Below, one piece after another: positions 53,508 through 63,866 of a stretch of 64,000 nucleotides of DNA. Numbering within the stretch: position 1 is the first letter of the stretch; each line of letters opens with the position of its first letter. A program made the position numbers and the translations under genes. This DNA is from Acinetobacter kanungonis. Its GTDB lineage: Bacteria; Pseudomonadota; Gammaproteobacteria; Pseudomonadales; Moraxellaceae. The notes beneath the pieces are model-generated. The model had not been told where the DNA came from. It was given only the letters and a program-made list of their open reading frames with translations, and ran no database searches. The DNA lies in contig NZ_JAACKC010000001.1 of assembly GCF_009939195.1 (NCBI RefSeq), forward strand, positions 241,665 through 305,664. Reading direction: 5' to 3'.

Positions 53508-56273
53508 TTAGTCATTCGGCTGTCCATATTGATCAGCCATCACTTCAACCAATTGATCAAGATGAATGTATTTTTTGATGGCTTGGTCTACATCCGCTTT
53601 GGTTAAGTTGGCAATCGCTTGATCACGCTTTTTACGAAACAATAAATCGCGGTTTCGTTCCAACTGTGAAGTCAACATTTGATGAATATTGCGTTCATCT
53701 TCCAAAGCCGTTACGCGGTTTTTTAGAATATCAGCTTTAGCCGCTTCTAACTCTTGTTCAGTTACCCCACGATCCACCAGTTCTTGCAGCACCTTATGCA
53801 CTGACTGAGAGACTTGCTCGGCTTTGCCTGCGGTGTAATTGGCATCGATACTCAGTGCGCCAGAGTTGACCCAATCATCCAACTGAATTTCACTGCCAAA
53901 ACCATACACCAAAGCATTCTTCTCGCGTAATTCCTGTGCCAGACGTGAAGACAACTGCGAATCGCCAAGAATATAACTAAAGACCAGCATAGCAGGTGCA
54001 TCAGGATGATCCTCACCCAGCGGGAAGGTCAGCAAACTCTGATAGCTCCCAAACTCACGTTGCTCCGACAACACGTGCTTCTTCTGCGCCTTATATGGCG
54101 TATATTCAGAAGTCAGTTGTGCATATGCTTGCGTGCCTTTCCAATTTCCAAACTGCTGTTTGATGGTACGCAACATTTTCTTAGCATCGAACTCACCCGT
54201 CACCGCAATTTGCGCGTTATTCATGGCAAAAAATTGTTGATACAACTGCTTCACTTGCGCATTCGTAGAAGCTTGGTATTGCTTCTTGGCATATTCAGGT
54301 TCGAAGTGATAACGCAAATCGCCTTGCGGATAGATTTCGATTAAACGAGCAATGGTCAGTGCGGCGACTGTTTCAGGTTCCGTATAGGGACGGTTTAAAC
54401 TGGACAGCGTTTGCGACTTGATTAAATCAAACTGCGACTGTTCAAACTTCGGATTTTTCATGACTTCAACAATGTAATTAAAGAAGTCTTCAAACTTTTC
54501 CTTTTTCGCCACAATCTGAATGGTCATGCCGTTGCCATTGGATGATGCCGTTGCGGATCCCCCTGCATCAATCGATTTATCGGCAATATCTTGCAGGCTG
54601 TATTTATCCGAAGCACGGAGCAATAAATAAGAGGTGAAATCAATAATTTCACTTTTATTCATTAAACTTTGAGCAGTACCAAACTCCACATTAATGGTCG
54701 CATAGGTTTTATTGTCACGGGTCGCAACAGGATAAAGCGCATATTTCATGCCATTTTTAAGTGCACCGCGTTGAATTTTCTTCTCATTCTTTTCCAAATA
54801 TTGTTGAGAGCTTGCTACATATTGCGCCACTTCTTGTTGATAGACACTCACATCTTTCAGTGGTTCTGGAGCTTGCGTCTGCTGATCTAAAGTCTGCTTT
54901 GGCGCCTTTGCCTGCTGTTGTTGCATGGCTTTCTTCTGATCTTCTGGGGTCGGCTGAATATCTCCCGTAATACGATGCTCTTTGACCAAGAACTGGTTCA
55001 AGGTCTGATTAACCTCATTTAAACTGAGGTTTTGAATATTATTCAGATCGACATAGTACTGATCCCAACGCCCCTGACTCGCTACAAAATAATCTGCCAA
55101 ACGTGAACCCAATGCCGCAGAGTTACTTTGAATACTGTCTGCCTGATTTTGAATCAGACTTTTCACCCGTTTCAGCTCAGTTTCATTAAAGGCTTGAGTC
55201 TTTTCTACCCCTTGATCGAGTGCTTGATCGACTTGCTCGGCATCATGATTCGGCGCATACATTGCCCCCATAAACACCAAATTAAAATCACGATCGAGCC
55301 ATGTGGTTGCCTGCACCATGGTACTGGTGCCTGTTTCAACCATGCTTTGATACAAATGTCCACTCGGCTGCATGGTATACAACAATGGCGACAAGGCTAA
55401 AGCAGGTTTGATCTTGTCATTTTTTCCATTCAGGTAAATATTGAACTTGGCGAGATCACTGCCTTTTGCCACAGTAAATTCACGCTGCTTGATTTTACTT
55501 GCATCAAGCTGTGGCACTTGAATCTGAGCAGGAATTTGACGTGCAGGAATGGCACTAAATTGCTGATCAATCTGTTTTAGTACTTGTGCCTTGTCGAATT
55601 TACCCGCAATCACCATAGCTGCATTATTCGGTGCATACCAAGTGCGGTAGAACTGATTCAGTTCGTTCATTTTAATGGACTGCAATTCGTTTAAATCGCC
55701 AATTGGTAAACGTCCTAAATACTGGTTCCCATAAGCCGATTTCCACATCTGATCCATCAACACCGCAAAAGGCTGATCCAGACGTACTTCACGCTCACGT
55801 TTCACAATCGCAATTTCAGAAGGAACAAATTTTTCTTGCAGCACCAATTTATCCATACGCTCGGCTTCTAAATGCAAAATTTCATTTAAAGCCGTTTGTT
55901 CAGGACGCACGACATTGATATAACGGGTTGAATAATAGTCGGTACTAGCATTGGTCATTAAGGTGTATTGATCCAGTCTGCGCTGGAATTCTTCGCCTTT
56001 GACATTTTGCGTCCCCTTGAATGCAAGGTGTTCTAATAAATGTGCCAAGCCCCCTTTACCTTGCGGATCATTCAATGAACCTGTCAGATAAATGGTGCTC
56101 ATATAAACTTTATTTTCTTTATCATTCGGCGCCAAAATCACGCGAAAACCGTTATCTAATTTATATTCTTCAATTTGATGATCTGATTTGACCAAAACAG
56201 GCTGTGCCCAAGCAGCCGAACTTAAACCAACAAAAAACAGAGAGAAAGTAAGTTTTTTCAACCGCATTAACAT
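53508..56273 (-). CDS. M16-family zinc metallopeptidase (PqqL-like), exported
   Basis: A protein of about 921 residues with a signal peptide (MLMRLKKLTFSLFFVGLSSA-AWA). The N-terminal M16 domain has the inverted zinc motif HLLEHLAFKG (H-x2-E-H) with the distal Glu in LHLEAERMDKL about 75 residues later. The second half (from about residue 500) is the catalytically inactive partner domain, lacking HxxEH, followed by SSRLAQELREKNALVYGFGS. This two-domain layout matches PqqL/YddC-type periplasmic proteases. The start ATG 56273 has GGA 6 bases upstream. PqqL of E. coli has been linked to iron-related protein cleavage; here no such link is shown. Confidence 0.92.
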   Translation of the reverse strand: MLMRLKKLTFSLFFVGLSSAAWAQPVLVKSDHQIEEYKLDNGFRVILAPNDKENKVYMSTIYLTGSLNDPQGKGGLAHLLEHLAFKGTQNVKGEEFQRRLDQYTLMTNASTDYYSTRYINVVRPEQTALNEILHLEAERMDKLVLQEKFVPSEIAIVKREREVRLDQPFAVLMDQMWKSAYGNQYLGRLPIGDLNELQSIKMNELNQFYRTWYAPNNAAMVIAGKFDKAQVLKQIDQQFSAIPARQIPAQIQVPQLDASKIKQREFTVAKGSDLAKFNIYLNGKNDKIKPALALSPLLYTMQPSGHLYQSMVETGTSTMVQATTWLDRDFNLVFMGAMYAPNHDAEQVDQALDQGVEKTQAFNETELKRVKSLIQNQADSIQSNSAALGSRLADYFVASQGRWDQYYVDLNNIQNLSLNEVNQTLNQFLVKEHRITGDIQPTPEDQKKAMQQQQAKAPKQTLDQQTQAPEPLKDVSVYQQEVAQYVASSQQYLEKNEKKIQRGALKNGMKYALYPVATRDNKTYATINVEFGTAQSLMNKSEIIDFTSYLLLRASDKYSLQDIADKSIDAGGSATASSNGNGMTIQIVAKKEKFEDFFNYIVEVMKNPKFEQSQFDLIKSQTLSSLNRPYTEPETVAALTIARLIEIYPQGDLRYHFEPEYAKKQYQASTNAQVKQLYQQFFAMNNAQIAVTGEFDAKKMLRTIKQQFGNWKGTQAYAQLTSEYTPYKAQKKHVLSEQREFGSYQSLLTFPLGEDHPDAPAMLVFSYILGDSQLSSRLAQELREKNALVYGFGSEIQLDDWVNSGALSIDANYTAGKAEQVSQSVHKVLQELVDRGVTEQELEAAKADILKNRVTALEDERNIHQMLTSQLERNRDLLFRKKRDQAIANLTKADVDQAIKKYIHLDQLVEVMADQYGQPND

Positions 56274-56402
56274 GTTAATTCCAATATATTCAGTCATATA
56301 AATATTTTATAAGCTGCCTATCTTACGGAATCAAAAATGGGATTTATAGTGAAGTTTTGCAAAGCAACCCTCTGTTTTGAGCGTTGCTTTGTTCGAATAT
56401 GT

Positions 56403-57227
56403 TTAATCTAAGAACAACTCTGCTTGCATATAAAGTTTGCCATAGCCCGAAATTTCAATACGTTCCTGATCGACAATTTTGCAATACAATTCGCCGCCAC
56501 GTGCAGAGGCCTGATAAGCAATCAACTCTGTTTTATTTAATCGTTCTGCCCACAATGGTGCAATTGCGGTATGAATAGAACCTGTGACAGGATCTTCATT
56601 AATGCCCATAGCAGGCGCGAAATAACGCGAAACACAGTCATATTGTTCGCCTGTCGCAGTAATCGCAACATCAACACTTGAGCAATGCGCGGTAATGGCG
56701 GTACGTAATGAACCCAATTGCTTTAACAGTTCTAAATTTGGTTGCTCATCCAAAACGTCTTGTACAGTTTCATACTCAATGATGAAAGCTTGCTGGTTTA
56801 AATACACATTTTTAAACGGTTTGCTGAGTGCCTGTGTTAAAAGCTCAGGATACTCTTCTACTTTTTCTGCACGGCGAATTGGGAAATTCATACAGATTTT
56901 GCCATCTTCAGCCTGACTCACAATGAAGATGCCTAAATTTTTGACATGAAAATGAATGGTTTTGGCTGAAGTAAAATCTTTAAACAGTACAAAGCTACTG
57001 GCTAAAGTCGCATGTCCACAAAAATCGACTTCGGCAGTTGGCGTGAACCAACGGATTTCAAAATGTTCAGCATCAATCTTTTTTACAAATGCAGTTTCAG
57101 ACAGATTATTTTCCAAAGCAATATTTTGCATCAATGCTTCATCTAACCATTGCTCAGTCACAATCACTGCCGCAGGATTACCCTTAAATAATGCATTGCT
57201 AAAAGCATCGACTTGATACATTTTCAT
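56403..57227 (-). CDS. PhzF-family isomerase/epimerase-like protein
   Basis: A 274-residue member of the PhzF family (diaminopimelate-epimerase fold). Hallmarks: YQVDAFSNALFKGNPAAVI, LENNLSETAFV (catalytic Glu), IRWFTPTAEVDFCGHATLASSFV and FAPAMGINEDPVTGSIHTAIAPLW. The start is ATG 57227 with GGAG 7 bases upstream; the open frame continues further but without support. Family members isomerise small metabolites; no phenazine genes are near, so the substrate is unknown. Confidence 0.92.
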   Translation of the reverse strand: MKMYQVDAFSNALFKGNPAAVIVTEQWLDEALMQNIALENNLSETAFVKKIDAEHFEIRWFTPTAEVDFCGHATLASSFVLFKDFTSAKTIHFHVKNLGIFIVSQAEDGKICMNFPIRRAEKVEEYPELLTQALSKPFKNVYLNQQAFIIEYETVQDVLDEQPNLELLKQLGSLRTAITAHCSSVDVAITATGEQYDCVSRYFAPAMGINEDPVTGSIHTAIAPLWAERLNKTELIAYQASARGGELYCKIVDQERIEISGYGKLYMQAELFLD

Positions 57228-57324
57228 GATTTTTCTCCATTGTTTCATGCTTATTATGCCGTGACAGCCCAACAATAACAGATACAAATTTATTTGATTT
57301 ATGGATACAGTTGTTGCATGGCAT

Positions 57325-57360
57325 AAAAAAAGAAAGCCAATATCGAAAATACTGGCTTTC
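57325..57360 (-). terminator. Terminator of tcyP
   Basis: On the minus strand GAAAGCCA / TGGCTTTC stem followed by seven T residues. Confidence 0.85.
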
Positions 57361-57383
57361 CCATTGATGTCGAAACCGTGAAA

Positions 57384-58772
57384 TTAATTCTCGATTAAAT
57401 CCACATTTTCTTGTTTGAAAATCGCTTGATCGGTTTGCCCTAAGACTTGACTGGTGACCATACCCGCAGTCATTGAACCATTCACATTCAATGCGGTACG
57501 TCCCATATCAATCAAAGGTTCAATCGAAATCAGCAGTGCCACGAGGGTCACGGGTAAGCCCAACATTGGCAATACAATCAGCGCTGCAAAAGTAGCTCCG
57601 CCACCCACACCTGCTACACCGACAGAACTCAGCGTCACCACACAAACCAAAGTCAAAATCCAGATTGGATCGAGAGGATTAATCCCGACCGTTGGCGCAA
57701 CCATTACCGCCAACATGGCTGGATATAAACCTGCACAACCATTTTGACCAATGGTCGTCCCAAAAGATGCCGAGAAGCTGGCAATTGACTCAGGCACACC
57801 CAAACGACGCGTTTGCGCTTCAATATTCAGCGGGATACTGGCAGCACTAGAGCGACTGGTAAAAGCAAAGGTCAGTACAGGCCAAACCTTTTTAAAGAAT
57901 TGAACGGGATTCACCCCTGTCATTAACAAAATGAGTGCATGCACAGCAAACATAATGCCCAGTCCAATATAGGATGCGACAAGGAAGCCACCCAAATTCA
58001 GGATATCTGCCAATTTTGAATTCGCCACAATATTGGTCATTAAGGCAAACACACCATACGGGGTGAGCATCATAATTAAACGGACCAACTTCATGACCCA
58101 TGCTTGCATAATTTCAATCGCTGCAAGCAATTTTTGCCCTTTCTCTGCATCCGCCTTAATTAAGTTCAAACCTGCAATACCAAGGAACACCGCAAAAATC
58201 ACCACACTAATAATGGAGGTTGGATGCGCGCCTGTCAGTTCAGCAAATGGATTGGTCGGAATAAAAGAGAGAAACAAATCTGGTACTTGTAAATTGGTCA
58301 CCTGCCCGACATAGTCGGTTTGAATCGCATTCAGACGTTCAGTTTCTTGTGCACCCTGAACCAGACCTGCCGCAGTCAAACCAAAGGCATTGGTCACCAC
58401 CACACCCACAAAAGCAGCAATAGCCGTTGTGACTAACAATGTACCAATACTAATGAAACTGATTTTGCCCAGCGAACCTGCATCATGCAGTTTAATGACC
58501 GCACCTAAAATGGAAACGAAAACCAGTGGCATGACCACCATTTGCAACAGTTTGACGTAGCCTTTACCCACCAAGTTGAACCATTGCACTGACTCTTGCA
58601 GCACGGTTGAGCCTGTGCCATACACCAAATGTAAGGCTAAACCGAACACTACCCCCAAGCAGAGACCAGCAAGCACCTTTTTGGCAAGGCTCCAATTGGT
58701 ATGACGTGTCCGACTTAATAAGAACAGCAATGCCACAAAAAGTATGACATTGATGATTAAGGGCATATTCAT
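57384..58772 (-). CDS. tcyP: L-cystine:cation symporter TcyP
   Basis: A 462-residue transporter of the dicarboxylate/amino acid:cation symporter family, close to E. coli TcyP (YdjN) from end to end: [105 protein letters not shown] and [19 protein letters not shown]. It imports cystine, feeding sulfur metabolism. AGGG lies 7 bases before the start. With the organosulfur operon it adds to the sulfur-acquisition theme. Confidence 0.95.
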   Translation of the reverse strand: MNMPLIINVILFVALLFLLSRTRHTNWSLAKKVLAGLCLGVVFGLALHLVYGTGSTVLQESVQWFNLVGKGYVKLLQMVVMPLVFVSILGAVIKLHDAGSLGKISFISIGTLLVTTAIAAFVGVVVTNAFGLTAAGLVQGAQETERLNAIQTDYVGQVTNLQVPDLFLSFIPTNPFAELTGAHPTSIISVVIFAVFLGIAGLNLIKADAEKGQKLLAAIEIMQAWVMKLVRLIMMLTPYGVFALMTNIVANSKLADILNLGGFLVASYIGLGIMFAVHALILLMTGVNPVQFFKKVWPVLTFAFTSRSSAASIPLNIEAQTRRLGVPESIASFSASFGTTIGQNGCAGLYPAMLAVMVAPTVGINPLDPIWILTLVCVVTLSSVGVAGVGGGATFAALIVLPMLGLPVTLVALLISIEPLIDMGRTALNVNGSMTAGMVTSQVLGQTDQAIFKQENVDLIEN

Positions 58773-58929
58773 GTATTTTCCCTAAATAATGTAACCCTCA
58801 TTATAAATCAAAATTCAATTCGACTTTTGGCTTTACCTATCAGCGCTAACCAAGTGTTCAAATTTAGACTACTCCTGCAACAATCAGAGTTATGATATGC
58901 CGTAGCAAATACTCTAATTGAATCTAAAT

Positions 58930-59520
58930 ATGGCTGACTTCTCCCATCCTCACATTCAACCTGTCGAACTGGCAAAAGCGTACCGTTTACTCAATCATGG
59001 TCCAACCGTCTTGGTGTCTGCACAACATGGGCAGGAAAGCAATGTCATGACTGCCGCTTGGGCATGTGCCTTAGAGCTGGTTCCAGCCAAAGTTTCAGTA
59101 GTGCTAGATAAAAGCACCAAAACCCGAAAATTAATTGAAGATTCAGGTTATTTTGCGCTACAAGTTCCCACCCTAAAGCAAATTGAGCTGGTACAAGCCT
59201 TGGGTTCAATCAGCCAGTTTGATGATCCAGATAAACTCGAACATTGTCATACACCACTGTTTCACTTTGACGGTTTTGACTTAGCTGTGGTGGAAGGCTG
59301 TGCCGCTTGGCTAATTTGTGAGTTAATTCCTGAACCACATAACCAGCAAGCACATGATTTATTTATAGGAAAAGTGCTTGCAGCCTATGCTGATGATCGC
59401 GTGTTCCGTGATGGGCATTGGTATTATCACGAAGCTGATCCTTCGTGGAAAAGTGTGCATCATGTTGCGGGCGGTCATTACTACACCATTGGTGATGCGG
59501 TGGATACCAATAAAAAATAA
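58930..59520 (+). CDS. Flavin reductase-like FMN-binding protein
   Basis: A 196-residue protein of the flavin reductase-like (split beta-barrel) family. The pattern GPTVLVSAQHGQESNVMTAAWACALELVPAKVSVVLDKSTKTRKLIEDSGYFALQVP matches members that bind FMN, and HYYTIGDAV closes the domain. Start ATG 58930 is preferred over the upstream TTG 58918. It could supply reduced FMN to monooxygenases such as the one at 24.1 kb, but it is 33 kb away and not linked by operon. Confidence 0.88.
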   Translation: MADFSHPHIQPVELAKAYRLLNHGPTVLVSAQHGQESNVMTAAWACALELVPAKVSVVLDKSTKTRKLIEDSGYFALQVPTLKQIELVQALGSISQFDDPDKLEHCHTPLFHFDGFDLAVVEGCAAWLICELIPEPHNQQAHDLFIGKVLAAYADDRVFRDGHWYYHEADPSWKSVHHVAGGHYYTIGDAVDTNKK

Positions 59521-59637
59521 ATTGCTGATGATATCCCTGCTGCATCATATCGACTAAAGGTGAAAAGTCAGCGATTGTATTTCTCTATTTTTCACCTTAT
59601 AGTTCAAGTATATTTTTTAAACAATTAGTCAAATTGT

Positions 59638-60837
59638 ATGAACAGGACGTTCTCGGATACTGTCAAGCTCAGTGCATTTCTTTGTTTGAGTATGTGTTTA
59701 GGCATTGGTATTTTGCGCTTTTCCTATACCGCCTTATTGCCTTCAACGCGCGAAGCCTATGAATGGAGTCATAATTTTGCCAGTATTTTAGGTAGTGCCA
59801 ACCTTTTGGGCTATTTGGTGGGTGCCTACTGGGCGATGAAAATCCCGCAAAATTCCAAAATGCCCATCTATATCATTAGTGCTGCTTTTGTGGGTTCTAT
59901 CAGCTTGTTTGCCTGTGCCTTTTCCAGTTTTTCGGAAACGTGGTATTTAAGCTGGCGTTTCATTTCAGGCATCAGTGGTGGCTTACTGATGATTCTGTCT
60001 CCAAGTGTTGTCGCGCAATGTAGTGACTTACAACATCGCTTTAAAATCAACTTTATTGGCTTTAGTGGTATCGGTTTGGGGGTTTTATGTGCCACGCTGT
60101 TTATGCCCTATCTGGATCGAATTGCAATTTCTACGGCATGGTTAATCTTATGTGCTTTCGCCTTTGGCATGAGTGCATTGCTCTGGCTGCTTGTACGTCC
60201 ATTTCAAGCTCAACTACAAGCCATTCCAGCCACACAGTCCCAGTCATATCAAGTCGGTTTCATTTACTACAGCTTGTTAATCGCCTATGCCTGTAGTGCT
60301 TTTGCTTATATTCCCCATTCTTTATTTTGGATTGATTATTTAAGCCATGTATTGGCACTTAATTTGTTCTGGATTAATTTCAACTGGATTCTATATGGCT
60401 TAGGCAGCGCCTTAGGTGCGTATAGCGCATATGCTTTGGCACGCAAGCTCGGGAATTTTGCGGCACTTAAAGTGTTATACAGCATCTACATTTTTGCGGT
60501 TTTAATAGCCGTATTCAGCTTCTCGCCAATTTTTACGTTCTTATCCTCCTTCTTGACAGGTTTACTCAACCCTGCCGTGGTTTTCCTCACCTCCTATACC
60601 ATTTTGCAATTGTACGGTTTGGCTTATAAAAAATTATGGAGTATGGCAACACTCAGTTTTGCCAGCATTCAGTTGCTAGGTGGAATTAGCTTTAGCACTT
60701 TGCAGCATTTCAGGGTGTCTTACCCTCAGCAATTTAGCATCGCTTCTGCGGTTCTGTTACTCGGTACCTTACAACTGTTCTGGTTTACTCGCCCACATGC
60801 AAAAACCAGTCGTAGCAGTGAGCAAATGACGGATTAA
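59638..60837 (+). CDS. MFS transporter, YbfB/YjiJ-like
   Basis: A 399-residue inner-membrane protein with about 12 helices. The N-terminus (LSAFLCLSMCLGIGILRFSYTALLP) and ASILGSANLLGYLVGAYWAM are characteristic of the YbfB/YjiJ group, and WYLSWRFISGISGGLLMIL gives the helix 4 region. Substrate unknown. It lies 117 bases after the flavin reductase-like gene and could be co-expressed. Confidence 0.88.
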   Translation: MNRTFSDTVKLSAFLCLSMCLGIGILRFSYTALLPSTREAYEWSHNFASILGSANLLGYLVGAYWAMKIPQNSKMPIYIISAAFVGSISLFACAFSSFSETWYLSWRFISGISGGLLMILSPSVVAQCSDLQHRFKINFIGFSGIGLGVLCATLFMPYLDRIAISTAWLILCAFAFGMSALLWLLVRPFQAQLQAIPATQSQSYQVGFIYYSLLIAYACSAFAYIPHSLFWIDYLSHVLALNLFWINFNWILYGLGSALGAYSAYALARKLGNFAALKVLYSIYIFAVLIAVFSFSPIFTFLSSFLTGLLNPAVVFLTSYTILQLYGLAYKKLWSMATLSFASIQLLGGISFSTLQHFRVSYPQQFSIASAVLLLGTLQLFWFTRPHAKTSRSSEQMTD

Positions 60838-61405
60838 GCATATCGGCGCTGCATATCCATCTCCCTAAACTTTGCTCATGCCTAAGAGCTGCTGCTGAAT
60901 CTAAATCAATTATTAGATTGGTTTGGCTCTTCGCTTATACTATGTGCCAAAAGCTGTGCACAGCCAGCAAAACGTAACAACACAATCTATTCCTGCCCAT
61001 TTTTTACCTGCTTATAAACATCATAAATTAGGCACTTGAATACCTCCACAACTGGGACTTTGAGCAATTTATGTGGACGGAATTAGGAAAAATTTGTATG
61101 ACCTTCTTTCAGTAATCTTAAAACCTGTTCTGAACTTTTATCCGCAGTCAGCTCCAAGCCCTACAGAAAGTTCAAGCTATAATTATTATATTAATTTCAA
61201 ATATTTAAATAAGAATCTTAATCAATAAAACATAAATCCATACAATTCTTTGCATCAATCTTTGAAATGTATTTGCCACAATATTGATTATTTTTTAACC
61301 TATTTTAAATAACCATAAAAATCTAAACACATCATCGTCAGCAGAACTGCCTTAATTTAAAGATAAAAACAGCAACCAAAATTACACAATGATCAGGAAT
61401 AGCCC
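60838..61405. other. Intergenic region without convincing genes
   Basis: About 570 A+T-rich bases. On the minus strand near 61090-61165 a 25-codon run reads LELTADKSSEQVLRLLKEGH and ends at a stop; it looks like the tail of a lost gene but nothing extends it. The promoter of the next gene lies at the right end. Confidence 0.4.
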
Positions 61406-62174
61406 ATGAAACCGATAACGACACTATCAATCAGTATTGCCATATTACTTGCATTAGGAAATATTTCTTCAAGTTATGCAGCTACACCTTCCGAACTTTC
61501 CGACTTAGTCGGTGCAAGAGCCAGCGGTGGTGAAACTCAGCTTGAACAGCGTGGATACACGTTTATTAAAACTGAAAAAGGAGAAGACCGTAGCTGGTCC
61601 AATTGGTATAAGGCTTCCAATAAAAACTTGTGTCACTGTGGTCACGTATAATGGTCGCTATGATTCAATTACCGATAGCCCTGTCTTCGATTGCAATAAT
61701 GGACAGACCACCGCCAAAAAAGAAAGTCATACGGCTGAAATTGCGGCTGCCGCTGTCGCATTAGGTGCAATTGCAGCTGTTGCGGTACATGAACATAACA
61801 AAGATAAAAAACACGACCAAAGCTCATCTGTATCCAGTGATATCAATAATTTAGTCGGGGTAAGAGCCAGTTCCGCAGAAAGCACTTTAAGATCTAAGGA
61901 CTATCGGAGTGTCAGTACCAGTACAGGACGGAGCAGTAAAGAAACCCTATGGTGGAACTCACATCGAAACGAATGCTTAAGTGTAACAACGGCTGATGGT
62001 CGTATTGATAACATGCACAGATTGTACAACTCCGACTGCGAAAAAGCACATTCTAATTATGGTTCACAAAACTATTCACCTGCACCAGACATTACCTGCT
62101 ATCAAAATCTGAAAAAGTGTTATCGATACGGCAAAGGTGTAGACGACTACTGGACCAATAAAGAATTCAATTAA
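61406..62174 (+). pseudogene. Secreted two-repeat protein, frameshifted
   Basis: ATG 61406 (AGGAA 7 bases upstream) encodes a signal peptide (MKPITTLSISIAILLALGNI, ending YAA) and half of a domain, then stops at 61651. The plus-one frame continues to 62174. Skipping one A in the run AAAAA at 61622-61626 joins them into about 255 residues. The joined product has two copies of a 65-residue domain: LVGARAS...ETQLEQRGY...CVTVVTYNGRYDSI...DC and LVGVRAS...ESTLRSKDY...CLSVTTADGRIDNM...DC, separated by an Ala-rich hydrophobic stretch. The frameshift may be a real mutation, a sequencing error in the homopolymer, or phase-variable slippage. The domain is not identified. Confidence 0.8.
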
Positions 62175-62200
62175 AAGAAGAACAAGTCGAGATATTCTGC

Positions 62201-63289
62201 ATGGATACCTTAAAGCAAACAAAAATCTGGAAAATAAGATTAACCTCCATTCTATGGTTTACCTTGGGTGTCTTATTTTTAATTAGCCTTCCGCTGGTAC
62301 TGAATATCTCCGTTTGGCTTTTCCCAATACTTATTATTATTTCACTCATTTTCGCCTGTCTGGTATTTATAATTCGCAAACTGTTTAAACATGAATGGAG
62401 CTTTGCAACATTCATTAAAAACACCATTTTCTTTGGTTTTTTACTCACAATTCTTTGTGCGATGCCCATTCTTTATTTTGCAATACTCACGCAACTTCAC
62501 CCGACGTTAATCCCTCAAGTCACCTTAACCAATGGTAAAAAGACCGTGATTTTTCAGGGCATGCAGCATGTAGGTAGTGAGGAATTTTATAAGTCAGTTG
62601 TTTATGACCTTGAAGATGCGCTCTCTCGGGATTATGTCTTGCTCTATGAAGGCGTCAAACCGGGCACACCTGAATCTGAAAAGTGGTTCAATGCCATGTT
62701 TGCTCAGGGGAAAAACCTTGCTGAAGGTTATCAATTAATGGGAAAAACCTGCGGTCTGAAATTTCAAGGCTCTTACTTTCAATTGTTTTCCAAAGATATG
62801 GCTGAACAAACAGATCGCTTCATCAATGCAGATGTATCCACATTACAAATTAAACAAAGATATGATGAATTAGTGAGGAGTGATCCTGCTTTTGCTCAAG
62901 CGATGCAGCAGCGCCAGCATAAAAAAGAGGAGTCCAGTGAAAATAGTGTACTCAATTCAATGATCAATGGAATCGCTCAAGGCAATGAAAAGCAGCAATT
63001 TATTACAGGCATTCTGTGTCGTGGTGTTATGACCATGAGCATGAATCAAGACAAAAAAGATGAAATGGATAAGCTGGTTTTAAATTATCGTAATGAAGCC
63101 TTAGCCAATTCGATTATGCAGCAACCGAATTCAAAGATTTTTATTACTTATGGTAATGCACATCTTCCTGGTACTTACCAAATTTTGAAAGAGAAAGATC
63201 CAAACTGGAAAATTGCATCTGTGAAATGGATTAGAACCATCGACACGCCTAAAGAGTACCAAAAAGAACTCGACCTACTGGAAGAATAA
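62201..63289 (+). CDS. Membrane-anchored TraB/ChaN-superfamily protein
   Basis: A 362-residue protein. Residues 10-100 contain about three hydrophobic helices; the rest is a soluble domain with VIFQGMQHVGSEEFYKS, YVLLYEGVKP and FITYGNAHLPGTYQIL. These G-M-x-H, acidic and Y-G-x-x-H-L-x-G elements are those of the TraB/PrgY-Tiki-EreA/ChaN superfamily, which includes metal-dependent hydrolases. The soluble part lies after the last helix. It begins 26 bases after the frameshifted secreted-protein gene and may be co-transcribed. Biochemical role unknown. Confidence 0.8.
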   Translation: MDTLKQTKIWKIRLTSILWFTLGVLFLISLPLVLNISVWLFPILIIISLIFACLVFIIRKLFKHEWSFATFIKNTIFFGFLLTILCAMPILYFAILTQLHPTLIPQVTLTNGKKTVIFQGMQHVGSEEFYKSVVYDLEDALSRDYVLLYEGVKPGTPESEKWFNAMFAQGKNLAEGYQLMGKTCGLKFQGSYFQLFSKDMAEQTDRFINADVSTLQIKQRYDELVRSDPAFAQAMQQRQHKKEESSENSVLNSMINGIAQGNEKQQFITGILCRGVMTMSMNQDKKDEMDKLVLNYRNEALANSIMQQPNSKIFITYGNAHLPGTYQILKEKDPNWKIASVKWIRTIDTPKEYQKELDLLEE

Positions 63290-63302
63290 CTAATACGAGG
63301 CG

Positions 63303-63866
63303 CTAGTGTTGCTTACTTGAACTTAAATAAGGATAAGGGTTCACCGCCCCTTGCCCAGATAGATAAACCCCATAATGCAAATGCGGGGTTGTGTTTTTCG
63401 CATTCCCCGTGTTTCCGACATAGCCCAACACGGCTCCTTGCTCGACCCAGTCTCCAACATCTATCTGCTGCGCATAAGCATCTAAATGTGCATAATAATG
63501 TCGGCTTAAATTTGGACCAATAACCCAAACCACTTTACCGCCCAGACTGTCTAAACCGACCTTTACCACTATACCTTGCGTAGTACTCAGTACAGCTGTG
63601 CCACGTTTAGCAAAAATATCGATACCTTCATGTTTACGCCCCTGTCCCCTTGCTGCACCCCATGTATCACTGATTTGCTTTGGCGTAATGCCTTCAACGG
63701 GCATAGGCAACTGCTGCGAAAGGTTTTGTCGTGCCAATTGAAATTGTAAGAGTGGATATTGCCAACTGGTCGATTCACCCGAGTTTGGCGGTTTACATGC
63801 CTGTAGCACTAAGCTGACTGCGAATATCAGAGAGATACGTTTAAACTTTTGATATTTGACTTTCAT
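63303..63866 (-). CDS. M23-family (LytM-type) peptidase lipoprotein
   Basis: A 187-residue protein with a lipoprotein signal peptide ending LVLQACKPP (Cys24). The peptidase domain has the zinc ligands His and Asp in GRKHEGIDIFAKRGT, then His in YYAHLDAYA and HLHYG, all four metal-site residues of active M23 endopeptidases. Such proteins cut peptidoglycan cross-links in the periplasm. It converges on the TraB-like gene, ending 14 bases away. No LysM or other binding module is present. Confidence 0.92.
   Translation of the reverse strand: MKVKYQKFKRISLIFAVSLVLQACKPPNSGESTSWQYPLLQFQLARQNLSQQLPMPVEGITPKQISDTWGAARGQGRKHEGIDIFAKRGTAVLSTTQGIVVKVGLDSLGGKVVWVIGPNLSRHYYAHLDAYAQQIDVGDWVEQGAVLGYVGNTGNAKNTTPHLHYGVYLSGQGAVNPYPYLSSSKQH

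Noticed and set aside
56360..56391. CAAAGCAAC / GTTGCTTTG stem between the M16 and PhzF genes as a terminator
   Set aside because: It lies in the correct place for the PhzF gene but has no U-run on the minus strand.
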